Below are positions 47,602 to 57,270 of a DNA stretch of 64,000 nucleotides, in pieces (within the stretch, counting starts at the first letter, position 1; every line of letters begins with the position of its first letter). The DNA is taken from NCBI RefSeq assembly GCF_018614055.1, contig NZ_JAGGPB010000001.1, positions 186,001 to 250,000 of the forward strand, in the 5' to 3' direction. This DNA comes from Streptomyces sp. ISL-98. Lineage in GTDB: Bacteria > Actinomycetota > Actinomycetes > Streptomycetales > Streptomycetaceae. The translations under genes and the position numbers were made by a program. Below the pieces are notes generated by a model. The model ran no database searches. It saw only the letters and a list, made by a program, of their open reading frames with translations, and was not told the DNA's origin.

Positions 47602-49383
47602 TTAGGCGGTGGGCGTCCCCGAGGGGTCCGTAGTCGGCGCGGTGGCTGGCGCCTTGACCGTCAGGTCGACGATCAGCACCACGCCGGTGGCAGTGGTGAG
47701 GCGGAGCTTGTACGGGCCCGCGTTGCCGTCGGTGTAGATCTTCGGCAGCTTCACCAGGCCATCGGCATCCGTCTTGAGCCCGGTGAGAGTGCGGACGGTC
47801 TTGTCCTCCTCGCCCTCGCCGACCTCGAAGTACGGGCCCTTGTCGTTCACCGCCCAGTCCTTCGCGGGCGCGTCGGCGTCCTCAGTGACCATCGTCGCGG
47901 TCACTGCGACGCCCGCCGCGGCCTTCCCCTGGTACGTCGCCTTCAGCTCGACGAGGTCGGCGAAGGATCCGTCGGTCTCGGCCGTGAGCTCCTCGTCGGA
48001 GGCGCGGGCCAGCGCGTCGCACTGCGGGGCGGGCGCCGGCTTGGCCTTGACCGTGGCGCCGAAACCGGCGGCGGGCGCGCTGGTGTTCAGGGCCTTGGCG
48101 CGGACGGTGAAGGTACCCGCCTGGCCGCCCGCACTGAGCACGGGGGCGGTGGCGATGCCGTCGGAGCCGGTGGTGACGGTGACGCGGGTCGCGTCACCGG
48201 GGAAGTGGGCGCCGGTCTCGCCGACGATCTGGAACTGGACCTTGGCGCCCGGCACGGTCTTGCCCGCGGAGGTCTTGGCCCGTACGCGCAGCCGGTCGGC
48301 GAAGTTCTCGCCGGCGGTGGCGGTCACGGTCGCCGTGCCGAGGCGCTCAAGGGCGGTGAGGGGCGCTGCAGGCGGGGTGGTGGGAGGCGGTGTCGGGGTC
48401 GGTGTGCCGCCGCCGTCCGGCTTCGTGGGCTCGGAGGGCTTGTTGTCCCCGGGCTTGTCCGGGGAGGCCGGGTTGCCCGGGCTGGACGGCGGGGTCTTGC
48501 CGGGGGAAACGGGCAGGCCGCTTCCCTTTCCGCCGCCGTTGCCGCCGTTGTTGCCGCCATTGCTGTCGGGATCCGTGCTGACCGGCAGGACTCCGGAGCC
48601 GTCCGGGACCTCGTGGCTGCCGCGCTTGTAGTAGTCGAACCAGGACATGACCGTACGCAGGTACTCGCGCGAGTGGTTGTAGCCGAGGATCGCCTTGTCG
48701 AGGTCGCTCTGGATGCCCAGGTCGCGGTCGTTGGCGCAGAGGTAGCGGCCCGCGGCGAGCGCCGCGTCGTAGATGTTGTTGGGGTTCTTACGTCCGTCGC
48801 CGTTGCCGTCCTGGCCCCAGGTCGCCCAGGTCGAGGGGATGAACTGCATCGGGCCGACCGCGCGGTCGTGGGCCTTGTCGCCGTCGTACGCGCCGCCGTC
48901 GGTGTCCGAAATGTTGGCGAAGCCGACGCCGTTGAGCACGGGTCCGAGAATCGGCGTCAGGGTGGTGCCGTCGGCGTCGACGCGACCGCCGCGCGCCTGG
49001 CCGGACTCCACCTTGCCGATCGCGGCGAGCAGTTGCCAGGGAAGCCGGCAGCCCGGGTCGGAGCCCTCGATGGTCGTTTCCGCACGCTTGTACGCGGCGA
49101 GCACCGAGGCGGGTATGCCCGCTTCCGCGGCGCCGGTGGCTGCCGGGAGGTTGATTGAAGTGCCCGGCTTGTCCGGTGTATTCAGAGGCGGAAGGTCCGT
49201 GAAGTAGGGCGAGTTACCGGACACCGGAGTGCCGGGAGGCTCGGTCGCGCCGGCCGCTCTCTGGTCGACGGAGGACGTTATGACGCCCGGCGCCTGCGAG
49301 GCGGAGAGGGCTGCCACGGCGAGCGCCGCCACTGTGGTGGCTGTCGCCCCCTTGCGCAGCCTGCGGCCGAATTGTGCTGCCAT
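47602..49383 (-). CDS. Secreted lytic murein transglycosylase with Ig-like/invasin-type repeats
   Basis: 593 residues (MAAQFGRRLRKGATATTVAA). Signal peptide at residues about 1-30. The catalytic SLT-type domain spans about 85-255: LPWQLLAAIGKVESGQARGG contains the catalytic Glu, then DRAVGPMQFIPSTWATWGQD and DAALAAGRYLCANDRDLGIQ. A Pro/Gly/Ser-rich linker (about 270-345) leads to two bacterial Ig-like repeats (TVTATAGENFADRLRVRAKT; GSFADLVELKATYQGKAAAG), likely wall- or sugar-contacting. It cleaves peptidoglycan outside the membrane. The lysis position is supported by the intact Glu. Confidence 0.92.
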   Translation of the reverse strand: MAAQFGRRLRKGATATTVAALAVAALSASQAPGVITSSVDQRAAGATEPPGTPVSGNSPYFTDLPPLNTPDKPGTSINLPAATGAAEAGIPASVLAAYKRAETTIEGSDPGCRLPWQLLAAIGKVESGQARGGRVDADGTTLTPILGPVLNGVGFANISDTDGGAYDGDKAHDRAVGPMQFIPSTWATWGQDGNGDGRKNPNNIYDAALAAGRYLCANDRDLGIQSDLDKAILGYNHSREYLRTVMSWFDYYKRGSHEVPDGSGVLPVSTDPDSNGGNNGGNGGGKGSGLPVSPGKTPPSSPGNPASPDKPGDNKPSEPTKPDGGGTPTPTPPPTTPPAAPLTALERLGTATVTATAGENFADRLRVRAKTSAGKTVPGAKVQFQIVGETGAHFPGDATRVTVTTGSDGIATAPVLSAGGQAGTFTVRAKALNTSAPAAGFGATVKAKPAPAPQCDALARASDEELTAETDGSFADLVELKATYQGKAAAGVAVTATMVTEDADAPAKDWAVNDKGPYFEVGEGEEDKTVRTLTGLKTDADGLVKLPKIYTDGNAGPYKLRLTTATGVVLIVDLTVKAPATAPTTDPSGTPTA

Positions 49384-49569
49384 ACTTCTGGCCCCTCCCC
49401 GTCAAGGCTGTTCGCGCTCCCCAGCGCAAGGACTCTGCGACACTACGACAACTCCAGGCGCCCGGACACCGGCAGTTGTCCCCTTATTGCCGGTTGTTCA
49501 CTTAAATTCACCTCGGCGCAGGGACCGGCATACTGATCGTCACAGATCAGAAGCGGTCCGGGGGGGCCT

Positions 49570-50466
49570 TTGCCGTTCACACTCAGCCATGCTGCGGCGG
49601 TGCTGCCGGGCATTCGTCGCGACGGAACCGCGCGCGGTCCGCTGCTCGCATCGGCGCTCGTCGCAGGGTCGTTCGCGCCCGACATGACGTACTTCGCCGC
49701 AACCGCCGCCCCGGCCGCGATGACCTTCGGCGACGTCACCCATTCCCTCCCCGGCATCGTCACGGTCGACGTACTGATCACGGCGGCACTGGTGGGGCTG
49801 TGGCTGCTGCTGCGGGAGCCGCTGCTGGCACTGGTGCCGCGCCACCGGCAGGCCCGCTTCCACGGCTTCGTACGCGGCCAGGACTGGTCCGGGATTCAAC
49901 TCCCCTCACTCGCCTGGCGGTTCTTCCTCTCGGCGGCCATCGGCGCGTGTACGCACGTCGTCTGGGACGCCTTCACGCATCTGGACCGGTGGGGCATGAG
50001 ACTGCTGCCGGTGCTCGGTGAGGTCGTCGCCGGTTTCCCGATGTACATGTACGCCCAGTACGGCGGCTCGGCCGTCGCTCTCGCGGCGATCGTGTGGTTC
50101 ACGGTGTCGGCGCTGCGCCGCCGGCCCGACGGGCCCGCCCCCAACTCCGTACCCGCACTGGACGCGCGCGGCCGATGGACGGCGGGCGTGCTGCTGGCGC
50201 TGTGCGTGCTGATCGGCGTCGTACACCGGTGTGTTCGCTGGTACGCCGCTCAGACCGCGCAGCTGAATCCCCTCGACTTCGTACCGACCGCGTGCTTCGG
50301 CGCCGGAGCGGGCCTCGCCGTGGGGCTTGTGCTGTACGGCGCCGCAGTGCGGCTGAAGCTGCGCGGCACATCGAACCGGATCGCTGCCGCGGAATCCGGT
50401 CCTCAGTCGCCGGACGGGCTCAATGTTCCGGCCAGGGCAGGCACATCAAGCCCGTCCGGCGACTGA
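49570..50466 (+). CDS. DUF4184 family integral membrane protein
   Basis: 298 residues from a TTG start at 49570; MPFTLSHAAAVLPG is the canonical N-terminus of this family, with a poly-G stretch upstream. Membrane helices include VDVLITAALVGLWLLLREPL, FFLSAAIGACTHVVWDAFTH and WTAGVLLALCVLIGVVHRCV. The conserved His/Asp residues (LSHAAA, FAPDMTYF, THVVWDAFTH) resemble the membrane-bound metal-dependent hydrolase (YdjM-like) group. The last 20 residues and the stop are encoded by a long inverted repeat. Confidence 0.87.
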   Translation: MPFTLSHAAAVLPGIRRDGTARGPLLASALVAGSFAPDMTYFAATAAPAAMTFGDVTHSLPGIVTVDVLITAALVGLWLLLREPLLALVPRHRQARFHGFVRGQDWSGIQLPSLAWRFFLSAAIGACTHVVWDAFTHLDRWGMRLLPVLGEVVAGFPMYMYAQYGGSAVALAAIVWFTVSALRRRPDGPAPNSVPALDARGRWTAGVLLALCVLIGVVHRCVRWYAAQTAQLNPLDFVPTACFGAGAGLAVGLVLYGAAVRLKLRGTSNRIAAAESGPQSPDGLNVPARAGTSSPSGD

Positions 50467-50468
50467 GG
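50401..50468. repeat. 20-bp perfect inverted repeat overlapping the DUF4184 3' end
   Basis: CCTCAGTCGCCGGACGGGCT (50401-50420) and its exact complement at 50449-50468, with a 28-nt loop. The TGA stop is in the second arm. The core CGCCGGACGGGCT is shared with the terminator at 47561 and belongs to a common Streptomyces palindromic repeat. Confidence 0.93.
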
Positions 50469-50508
50469 ACGCTCCCGTAGGGCCCCCGGGGGGGCCTACG
50501 GGAGCGTC
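50468..50508. terminator. Bidirectional terminator between DUF4184 and polA
   Basis: GACGCTCCCGTAGG (50468-50481) and CCTACGGGAGCGTC (50495-50508) form a perfect 14-bp stem with a G/C-only loop. It sits between convergent genes, 9 bp from the polA stop. Confidence 0.9.
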
Positions 50509-50517
50509 AAGCGCGTG

Positions 50518-53226
50518 TCAGTGCGCGGCGGACTCCCAGTCGGCGCCCACGCCCACCGACACATCGAGCGGGGCGCGCAGGCTGACGGCGCCGGCCATCT
50601 CGCGGCGGACGATCTCCTCCACCCGCTCGCGCTCGCCCGGCGCCAGCTCCAGGACGATTTCGTCGTGGACCTGAAGCAGCATCCGGGTGTTCAGGCCGGC
50701 CTCCGTCAGCGCCCGGCCGACGTTCAGCATGGCGACCTTCACGATGTCGGCGGCCGTGCCCTGGATCGGGGCGTTCAGCGCCATCCGCTCGGCCGCCTCA
50801 CGGCGCTGGCGGTTGTCGCTGTTCAGGTCCGGGAGGTAGCGGCGGCGGCCAAGCATCGTCGCCGTGTACCCGGTGGCACGCGCCTCGTCGACGACACGGC
50901 GCAGGTAGTCACGCACACCGCCGAACCGCTCGAAGTACGTGTCCATCAGCGCCCTGGCCTCGCCCGCGTCGATGTTCAGCTGCTGGGACAGGCCGAAAGC
51001 GGACAGGCCGTAGGCCAGGCCGTACGACATGGCCTTGATCTTGCGCCGCATCTCCGCGTCGACCGCCGACCGCTCCACGCCGAACACCTGCGAGGCGACC
51101 GTGGTGTGCAGGTCCTCACCGGAAGTGAACGCCTCAATCAGGCCCTCGTCCTCCGAAAGGTGCGCCATCACGCGCAGCTCGATCTGGCTGTAGTCCGCGG
51201 TCATCAGCGACTCGAAGCCCTCGCCGACGACGAAACCGCGGCGGATGGCCCGGCCCTCGTCCGTACGCACCGGCACGTTCTGCAGGTTGGGGTCGGTGGA
51301 GGAGAGACGGCCGGTCGCCGCGACCGTCTGGCTGAAGGTGGTGTGGATCCGGCCGTCGGCGGCGATCGTCTTGATCAGACCCTCGACGGTGGACCGCAGC
51401 CGGGCCTGCTCACGATGACGCAGCATGATCACCGGCAGCTCGTGCTCGGTCTGGGCGGCCAGCCATGCCAGCGCGTCCGCGTCCGTGGTGTAACCGGTCT
51501 TGGTCTTCTTCGTCTTGGGGAGGTTCAGCTCGGCGAAGAAGACCTCCTGGAGCTGCTTGGGCGAGCCGAGGTTGAACTCGTGACCCACCGAGGCATGCGC
51601 CTCCTTCACGGCCTGCTGCACCGCCGCGGCGAACTGCTGCTCCATCGCCTCCAGATGGGCGCGGTCGGCGGAGATGCCGTGCCGCTCCATCTGGGCCAGC
51701 AGCAGGGACGTGGGCAGTTCCACATCGTGCAGCAGCTCGGTGGCGCCCACTTCCTTCAGCTTCTCGCCGAACGCCTCGCCCAGATCGAGGACCGCACGGG
51801 CCTGTGCCATCAGGGCATCGGCCTCGGCCTGCTCGTCCGTACCGAAGGCCAGCTGCCCGTCGGCGGCGGCCGGGGCCAGCTCACGGTGGAGGTACTCGAC
51901 GGACAAGGCGTCCAGCGCGAAGGACCGGCGGCCGGGCTTGACCAGGTAGGCGGCGAGCGCGGTGTCCATCGTGATGCCCGTGATGTGCCAGCCGTGCTCC
52001 GGGAAGACCCGCAGCGCGTCCTTGGCGTTGTGCATGATCTTCGGACGGGCGGGGTCGGCGAGCCAGGCGGCGAAGGCCTGCTCGTCGGACTCGTCGAGCT
52101 GGGTCGTGTCGAACCAGGCCGCCTTGCCGTCGGCGGCAGCCAGCGCGACCTCGCTGACATTGCCGACACCCAGGGCCCAGGTGGCAACGGTGGCCACGCC
52201 GAGCGGCTGCCCGCCGTGCTGCTCCAGCCAGGCGGCCACCTCGCCGGCGCCCAGCACCGTACCGTCCAGCTGGACACCGGCGTCCGGGGCCGGGGCCTCT
52301 TCCTCCTCCGCCCCCGGGTCGACGAAGAGCAGCCGCTCCCGCAGGCTCGGGTTGCGGATCTCCAGGACCTCCAGGAACCCCTTCAACGCGGACCTGTCGT
52401 ACGGCGCGCGCTCCAGGTCCGCGACGGTCTTGGGCAGCTCCACGTCACGCACCAGCTCGGTGAGGTGGCGGTTGAGCTTGACGGACTCCAGGTGGTCGCG
52501 CAGGGCCTGCCCGACCTTGCCCTTGACCTCGTCGGCGCGCTCGACCAGCTCCGCGAACGAACCGAACTGGTTGATCCACTTCGTGGCGGTCTTCTCACCG
52601 ACGCCGGGGATGCCCGGCAGGTTGTCCGACGGGTCGCCGCGCAGGGCGGCGAAGTCCGGATACTGCGCCGGGGTCAGCCCGTACTTCTCCTCGACCTTCG
52701 CCGGGGTGAAGCGGGTCAGCTCGGAGACGCCCTTGGTCGGGTACAGCACGGTCACATGGTCGGAGACCAGCTGGAAGGAGTCCCGGTCGCCGGTGACGAT
52801 CAGCACGTCGAAGCCGGCGGCCTCGGCCTGCGTGGCCAGGGTGGCGATGATGTCGTCGGCCTCGAAGCCGTCCACCGCGAACCGCTCCGCGTTCATGGTG
52901 TCCAGCAGCTCGCCGATCAGCTCGACCTGCCCCTTGAACTCGTCGGGGGTCTTCGACCGGTTCGCCTTGTACTCGGGGAAGTCCGCCGAGCGCCATGTCT
53001 TGCGCGACACGTCGAAGGCCACCGCGAAGTGCGTGGGCGACTCGTCGCGCAGCGTGTTCGCCAGCATCGACGCAAAGCCGTAGATGGCATTCGTCGGCTG
53101 GCCGCTCGCGGTGGTGAAATTCTCCGCAGGCAGCGCGAAGAACGCCCGGTACGCCAGGGAGTGCCCGTCCATGAGGAGCAGGCGGGGACGGTTTTCTGCG
53201 GTCTTCTTCGATGCTGTCTCTGACAC
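50518..53226 (-). CDS. polA: DNA polymerase I
   Basis: 902 residues from the GTG at 53226 (VSETASKKTAENRPRLLLMD), with GGGGG upstream. The 5'-nuclease domain (residues about 15-300) has DGHSLAYRAFFALPAENFTT, FEADDIIATLA and VTGDRDSFQLV. The 3'-5' exonuclease domain lacks the first DxE carboxylates, so proofreading is probably absent, as in other actinobacteria. Polymerase motifs are DYSQIELRVMAHLSEDEGLI (A), RRKIKAMSYGLAYGLS (B, with Tyr where E. coli has Phe762) and LLQVHDEIVLELAPGE (C). It acts in repair and Okazaki-fragment processing, alongside uvrA/uvrB. Confidence 0.97.
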   Translation of the reverse strand: MSETASKKTAENRPRLLLMDGHSLAYRAFFALPAENFTTASGQPTNAIYGFASMLANTLRDESPTHFAVAFDVSRKTWRSADFPEYKANRSKTPDEFKGQVELIGELLDTMNAERFAVDGFEADDIIATLATQAEAAGFDVLIVTGDRDSFQLVSDHVTVLYPTKGVSELTRFTPAKVEEKYGLTPAQYPDFAALRGDPSDNLPGIPGVGEKTATKWINQFGSFAELVERADEVKGKVGQALRDHLESVKLNRHLTELVRDVELPKTVADLERAPYDRSALKGFLEVLEIRNPSLRERLLFVDPGAEEEEAPAPDAGVQLDGTVLGAGEVAAWLEQHGGQPLGVATVATWALGVGNVSEVALAAADGKAAWFDTTQLDESDEQAFAAWLADPARPKIMHNAKDALRVFPEHGWHITGITMDTALAAYLVKPGRRSFALDALSVEYLHRELAPAAADGQLAFGTDEQAEADALMAQARAVLDLGEAFGEKLKEVGATELLHDVELPTSLLLAQMERHGISADRAHLEAMEQQFAAAVQQAVKEAHASVGHEFNLGSPKQLQEVFFAELNLPKTKKTKTGYTTDADALAWLAAQTEHELPVIMLRHREQARLRSTVEGLIKTIAADGRIHTTFSQTVAATGRLSSTDPNLQNVPVRTDEGRAIRRGFVVGEGFESLMTADYSQIELRVMAHLSEDEGLIEAFTSGEDLHTTVASQVFGVERSAVDAEMRRKIKAMSYGLAYGLSAFGLSQQLNIDAGEARALMDTYFERFGGVRDYLRRVVDEARATGYTATMLGRRRYLPDLNSDNRQRREAAERMALNAPIQGTAADIVKVAMLNVGRALTEAGLNTRMLLQVHDEIVLELAPGERERVEEIVRREMAGAVSLRAPLDVSVGVGADWESAAH

Positions 53227-53342
53227 GCCCCCGATCCTAGGCCGCACCACTGACAATCCGGGCCCGCGCCCTCGCACTGTCAGCGCAGCGTGACAGGATC
53301 GGAGATGCACGTAACAGAACCGCACGCTCAAAGGGGAGCGCC

Positions 53343-55622
53343 ATGGCTGCCAAGCCGCCCGCAGGTGACCCGGTCCAGGACGCGCCGCAGGTCGTACCTC
53401 CCCAGCACGCCGCGGCCGGGCTGCCCGCCATCGGGCACACCCTGAAGATCGCCCAGCAGCAGATGGGCGTGCGCCGCACCGCGCAGACCCTCCTCAAGGT
53501 CAACCAGAAGGACGGCTTCGACTGTCCCGGCTGCGCCTGGCCCGAGGAGGACAAGCGGCACACCGCCGAATTCTGCGAGAACGGCGCGAAGGCCGTCGCC
53601 GAGGAAGCGACGCTGCGCCGCGTCACACCCGACTTCTTCGCCGCGCACCCGGTCGCCGACCTGGCCACCCGCAGCGGGTACTGGCTGGGCCAGCAGGGCC
53701 GCATCACCCAGCCGATGTATCTGGCAGAGGGCGCGGAGCGGTACGACGCGGTGACCTGGGAGCACGCCTTCGAGATCATCGCGGAGGAGCTCAAGGCACT
53801 GGACTCCCCCGACGAGGCGCTCTTCTACACCTCAGGCCGCACCAGCAACGAAGCCGCCTTCCTGCTCCAGCTCTTCGCCCGCGAGTTCGGCACCAACAAC
53901 CTGCCGGACTGCTCCAACATGTGCCACGAGTCGTCGGGCTCGGCCCTGACGCAGACCATCGGCATCGGCAAGGGCAGTGTCTCCCTCGAAGACCTGCACC
54001 AGGCCGACCTGATCGTCGTCGCCGGACAGAACCCGGGCACCAACCACCCGCGGATGCTCACCGCCCTGGAGAAGGCCAAGGCCGCGGGCGCACAGATCAT
54101 CTCGGTGAACCCCCTGCCCGAGGCGGGACTTGAGCGCTTCAAGAACCCGCAGACACCGCAGGGCATGATCAAGGGCGCCGCCCTCACCGACCTCTTCCTG
54201 CAGATCCGGCTCGGTGGCGACCAGGCCCTCTTCCGGCTGCTGAACAAGCTGATCCTGGAGACCGAAGGCGCCGTCGACGACACGTTCGTCCGCGAGCACA
54301 CCCACGGTTACGAGGAGTTCGCGGCCGCGGCCCGCGCCGCGGACTGGGACGAGACCCTCGCCGCCACCGGCCTCGAACGCTCGAAGATCGAGCAGGCCCT
54401 CGCCATGGTCCTCGCGTCGAAGCGCATCATCGTGTGCTGGGCCATGGGCCTCACCCAGCACAAGCACGCCGTGCCGACCATCCGCGAAGTCGTCAACTTC
54501 CTTCTGCTGCGCGGCAATATCGGCCGCCCCGGGGCCGGAGTCTGCCCCGTGCGCGGGCACTCCAACGTGCAGGGCGACCGCACCATGGGCATCTTCGAAC
54601 GCCCCGCGCCCGCCTTCCTCGACGCCCTCGACAAGGAATTCGGCATCACGTCGCCGCGCCACCACGGTTTCGACGTCGTACGGTCCATCCAGGCCCTGCG
54701 CGACGGCGAAGCCAAGGTCTTCTTCGCCATGGGCGGCAATTTCGTCGGCGCGACCCCCGACACCGACGTCACCGAGGCCGCCATGCGCAAGGCCCGCCTG
54801 ACCGTCCACGTATCCACGAAACTCAACCGCTCGCACGCCGTCACCGGGACCCGCGCGCTGATCCTGCCCACCCTCGGCCGCACCGACAAGGACGTCCAGG
54901 CCGGTGGCAAGCAGTTCGTGACCGTCGAGGACTCCATGGGCATGGTGCACGCCTCCCGCGGCAACCTCACCCCCGCGAGCCCCCACCTGCTGTCCGAGCC
55001 CGCCATCGTCGCCCGGCTGGCACGCGCCACCCTCGGCCCCGCCTCCGCCACGAACTGGGAGGACTTCGAGAAGGACTACGCGACGATCCGCGACCGGATC
55101 TCCCGCGTCGTCCCCGGCTTCGAGGACTTCAACACCCGCATCGCCCACCCCGGCGGCTTCACCCTCCCGCACGGCCCACGCGACGAACGGCGCTTCCCCA
55201 CCGCCACCGGCAAGGCCAACTTCACCGCCGCACCCGTCGAGTACCCCGAGCTCCCCGAAGGCCGCCTGCTGCTCCAGACGCTGCGCTCCCACGACCAGTA
55301 CAACACCACGATCTACGGCCTCGACGACCGCTACCGGGGCATCAAGGGCGGCCGCCGCGTCGTCCTCGTCAACCCGGACGACGCCCGCGACCTCGGCCTC
55401 GCCGACGGGGCGTACACCGACCTCGTCAGCGAGTGGAAGGACGGTGTCGAGCGCCGCGCCCCCGGCTTCCGCGTCGTCCACTACCCCACGGCGCGCGGCT
55501 GCGCCGCCGCCTACTACCCGGAGACCAATGTGCTGGTCCCCCTCGACTCCACCGCGGACACCAGCAACACCCCCGCGAGCAAGTCCGTGATCGTGCGTCT
55601 GGAACAATCTCCCACCGCCTAA
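53343..55622 (+). CDS. FdhF/YdeP-type molybdopterin oxidoreductase
   Basis: 759 residues, ATG start with AAAGGGGAG upstream. Features: FDCPGCAWPEEDKRHTAEFC near residues 60-80 (possible Fe-S or metal site), YDAVTWEHAFEIIAEELKAL, YTSGRTSNEAAFLLQLFARE, LPDCSNMCHESSGSALTQTI at the expected Mo-ligand region, VVAGQNPGTNHPRMLTALEK, GNIGRPGAGVCPVRGHSNVQ, and the C-terminal molydopterin-dinucleotide domain with LLLQTLRSHDQYNTTIYGLD. No selenocysteine TGA. The family's substrate is not established. The thioesterase gene follows after 50 bp. Confidence 0.92.
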   Translation: MAAKPPAGDPVQDAPQVVPPQHAAAGLPAIGHTLKIAQQQMGVRRTAQTLLKVNQKDGFDCPGCAWPEEDKRHTAEFCENGAKAVAEEATLRRVTPDFFAAHPVADLATRSGYWLGQQGRITQPMYLAEGAERYDAVTWEHAFEIIAEELKALDSPDEALFYTSGRTSNEAAFLLQLFAREFGTNNLPDCSNMCHESSGSALTQTIGIGKGSVSLEDLHQADLIVVAGQNPGTNHPRMLTALEKAKAAGAQIISVNPLPEAGLERFKNPQTPQGMIKGAALTDLFLQIRLGGDQALFRLLNKLILETEGAVDDTFVREHTHGYEEFAAAARAADWDETLAATGLERSKIEQALAMVLASKRIIVCWAMGLTQHKHAVPTIREVVNFLLLRGNIGRPGAGVCPVRGHSNVQGDRTMGIFERPAPAFLDALDKEFGITSPRHHGFDVVRSIQALRDGEAKVFFAMGGNFVGATPDTDVTEAAMRKARLTVHVSTKLNRSHAVTGTRALILPTLGRTDKDVQAGGKQFVTVEDSMGMVHASRGNLTPASPHLLSEPAIVARLARATLGPASATNWEDFEKDYATIRDRISRVVPGFEDFNTRIAHPGGFTLPHGPRDERRFPTATGKANFTAAPVEYPELPEGRLLLQTLRSHDQYNTTIYGLDDRYRGIKGGRRVVLVNPDDARDLGLADGAYTDLVSEWKDGVERRAPGFRVVHYPTARGCAAAYYPETNVLVPLDSTADTSNTPASKSVIVRLEQSPTA

Positions 55623-55672
55623 GCGTTCGCTTAAGGACTAGGACGCCGTACGACGAATCGGAGCCGGGCCCC

Positions 55673-56146
55673 ATGGGCGAGCAGACAGCAGTGAAGTTCC
55701 CGCAAGAGGTCATCGACGAGTACGCCTCACTCGGCGTCGACCTGCCCGCCCTCTTCTCCGCCGGACACCTCGGCACCCGCATGGGCGTGCAGATCATCGA
55801 GGCGGCCCCGGACCGCGTGGTCGGCACCATGCCCGTAGAGGGCAACACCCAGCCGTACGGCCTGCTGCACGGCGGCGCATCCGCCGTGCTCGCCGAGACC
55901 CTCGGCTCCATCGGCGCGATGCTGCACGGCGGCAGCTCCAAGCTCGCCGTCGGCGTCGACCTCAACTGCACCCACCACCGGGGTGCCCGCAGCGGCCTGG
56001 TGACGGGCGTGGCCACCCCCGTCCACCGCGGGCGCTCCACGGCGACCTACGAGATCGTCATCACCGACGAGCACGACAAGCGGGTCTGCACGGCCCGCCT
56101 GACCTGCATGCTGCGGGATGCGGACGCGGGCGGGGCGACTGCCTGA
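55673..56146 (+). CDS. PaaI-type hotdog-fold thioesterase
   Basis: 157 residues from the ATG at 55673 (MGEQTAVKFPQEVIDEYASL). One hotdog domain with the active-site helix YGLLHGGASAVLAETLGSIG (HGG motif, then the catalytic Glu), and NCTHHRGARSGLVTGVATPV. It hydrolyses acyl-CoA, probably aryl- or hydroxy-acyl type, but the substrate is not predictable. Follows the FdhF-type gene on the same strand and may share its transcript. Confidence 0.9.
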   Translation: MGEQTAVKFPQEVIDEYASLGVDLPALFSAGHLGTRMGVQIIEAAPDRVVGTMPVEGNTQPYGLLHGGASAVLAETLGSIGAMLHGGSSKLAVGVDLNCTHHRGARSGLVTGVATPVHRGRSTATYEIVITDEHDKRVCTARLTCMLRDADAGGATA

Positions 56147-56339
56147 CGAGGAGCAGCGGCCCGGCGCCCGCGAGCCGGGCTCCGGGCCGCAAAATCCGCT
56201 CAACTTCCCCTCCACAACAGGAAATCGGTCAAGCACCGGCCAAAGAATCCCGGCACTCTTGCCGCACCGGCCACCCGCGCGCTTCACTGTCGATCACCCC
56301 CACAGGAGAACCCCCGTCCCGCGCAACGAAGGGCTTCTC

Positions 56340-57218
56340 TTGACTGCCGTACCCGTACGTCTGAGTACCGTCACCGCCGCGGCCTGCGCCCTCGTCCTCG
56401 GCTCCGCCCTGCCGTCCTCGGCGATCAACTCCTACAACGCGACACCCGCACCGGAACGCACAGAGGTCGGCGCCCTGCTCGCCACCTGGGACAACGACGA
56501 CAACCCCGCCACCCCCGACCGGGTCGACTGGGTCTGTTCCGGCACCATGATCGACACGGACACATTCCTGACCGCTGCGCACTGCACCACCGACTGGCCG
56601 GCGAACGTGAAGTTCTACGTCTCCCTCGACCAGGACGTACAGGGCGCACTCGACAAGGCCACCGCCGCCCACCCCGGCGACCCAGCGGCCGTCGCGAAGG
56701 CCGTCGCCGTCCAGGGCGCCGCACACAATCACCCCCACTACCCCGGCCCGGCCTCGGACACCCATGACATCTCGGTGGTCGAGCTCCCCGCCTCCCAGGT
56801 CAAGGCCCGCTGGTCCTTCACCCCCGCGTCCCTCCCCAAAGCCGGAGCCCTCGGCGCACTGGGCCCCCAGGGGCCGAAGGACACGTCATTCTTCGTCGCG
56901 GGCTACGGCACCCAGGAAGCCCAGCGCGGCCCCGGCGGCCACACCCACCCCGGCGGCGGTGTCCGAATGAAGGCCCCGGTCACGTACGACGCACTGAACG
57001 CCGCCTGGCTGCGCCTCGCCATGACCGCGCCGCAAGGAAACGGCGGCGCCTGTTACGGCGACTCCGGCGGCCCGAACTTCGCCACGCTGGGCGGCAAGAT
57101 CACCCTGGTCGCCACCACGATCACCGGCGACACCCCGTGCTACGCCACGAACGTCACGTACCGCCTGGACACGCCGGGCGCCCGCGCCTTCCTTTCCCCG
57201 TTCGCAAAGCTGCCGTAA
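56340..57218 (+). CDS. Secreted trypsin-like serine protease (S1 family)
   Basis: 292 residues from a TTG at 56340, chosen because GAAGGG lies 6 nt before it and a signal peptide follows (TVTAAACALVLGSALPSSA); the start is uncertain. The triad is complete: His in FLTAAHCTTDW (residues about 76-86), Asp in SDTHDISVVELPAS, Ser in GGACYGDSGGPNFA. Cys pairs fit extracellular folding. It resembles chymotrypsin-type proteases of Streptomyces secretomes. No pro-domain is evident. Confidence 0.87.
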   Translation: MTAVPVRLSTVTAAACALVLGSALPSSAINSYNATPAPERTEVGALLATWDNDDNPATPDRVDWVCSGTMIDTDTFLTAAHCTTDWPANVKFYVSLDQDVQGALDKATAAHPGDPAAVAKAVAVQGAAHNHPHYPGPASDTHDISVVELPASQVKARWSFTPASLPKAGALGALGPQGPKDTSFFVAGYGTQEAQRGPGGHTHPGGGVRMKAPVTYDALNAAWLRLAMTAPQGNGGACYGDSGGPNFATLGGKITLVATTITGDTPCYATNVTYRLDTPGARAFLSPFAKLP

Positions 57219-57270
57219 GGGCGGCGTCATGCCTGTTGTGTCACAGATCGTGACGACCTAGCTTTCCCTC

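Noticed and set aside
53343..55622. Selenocysteine formate dehydrogenase
   Set aside because: No in-frame TGA or SECIS-like hairpin; the protein is the FdhF/YdeP-like, non-seleno type.
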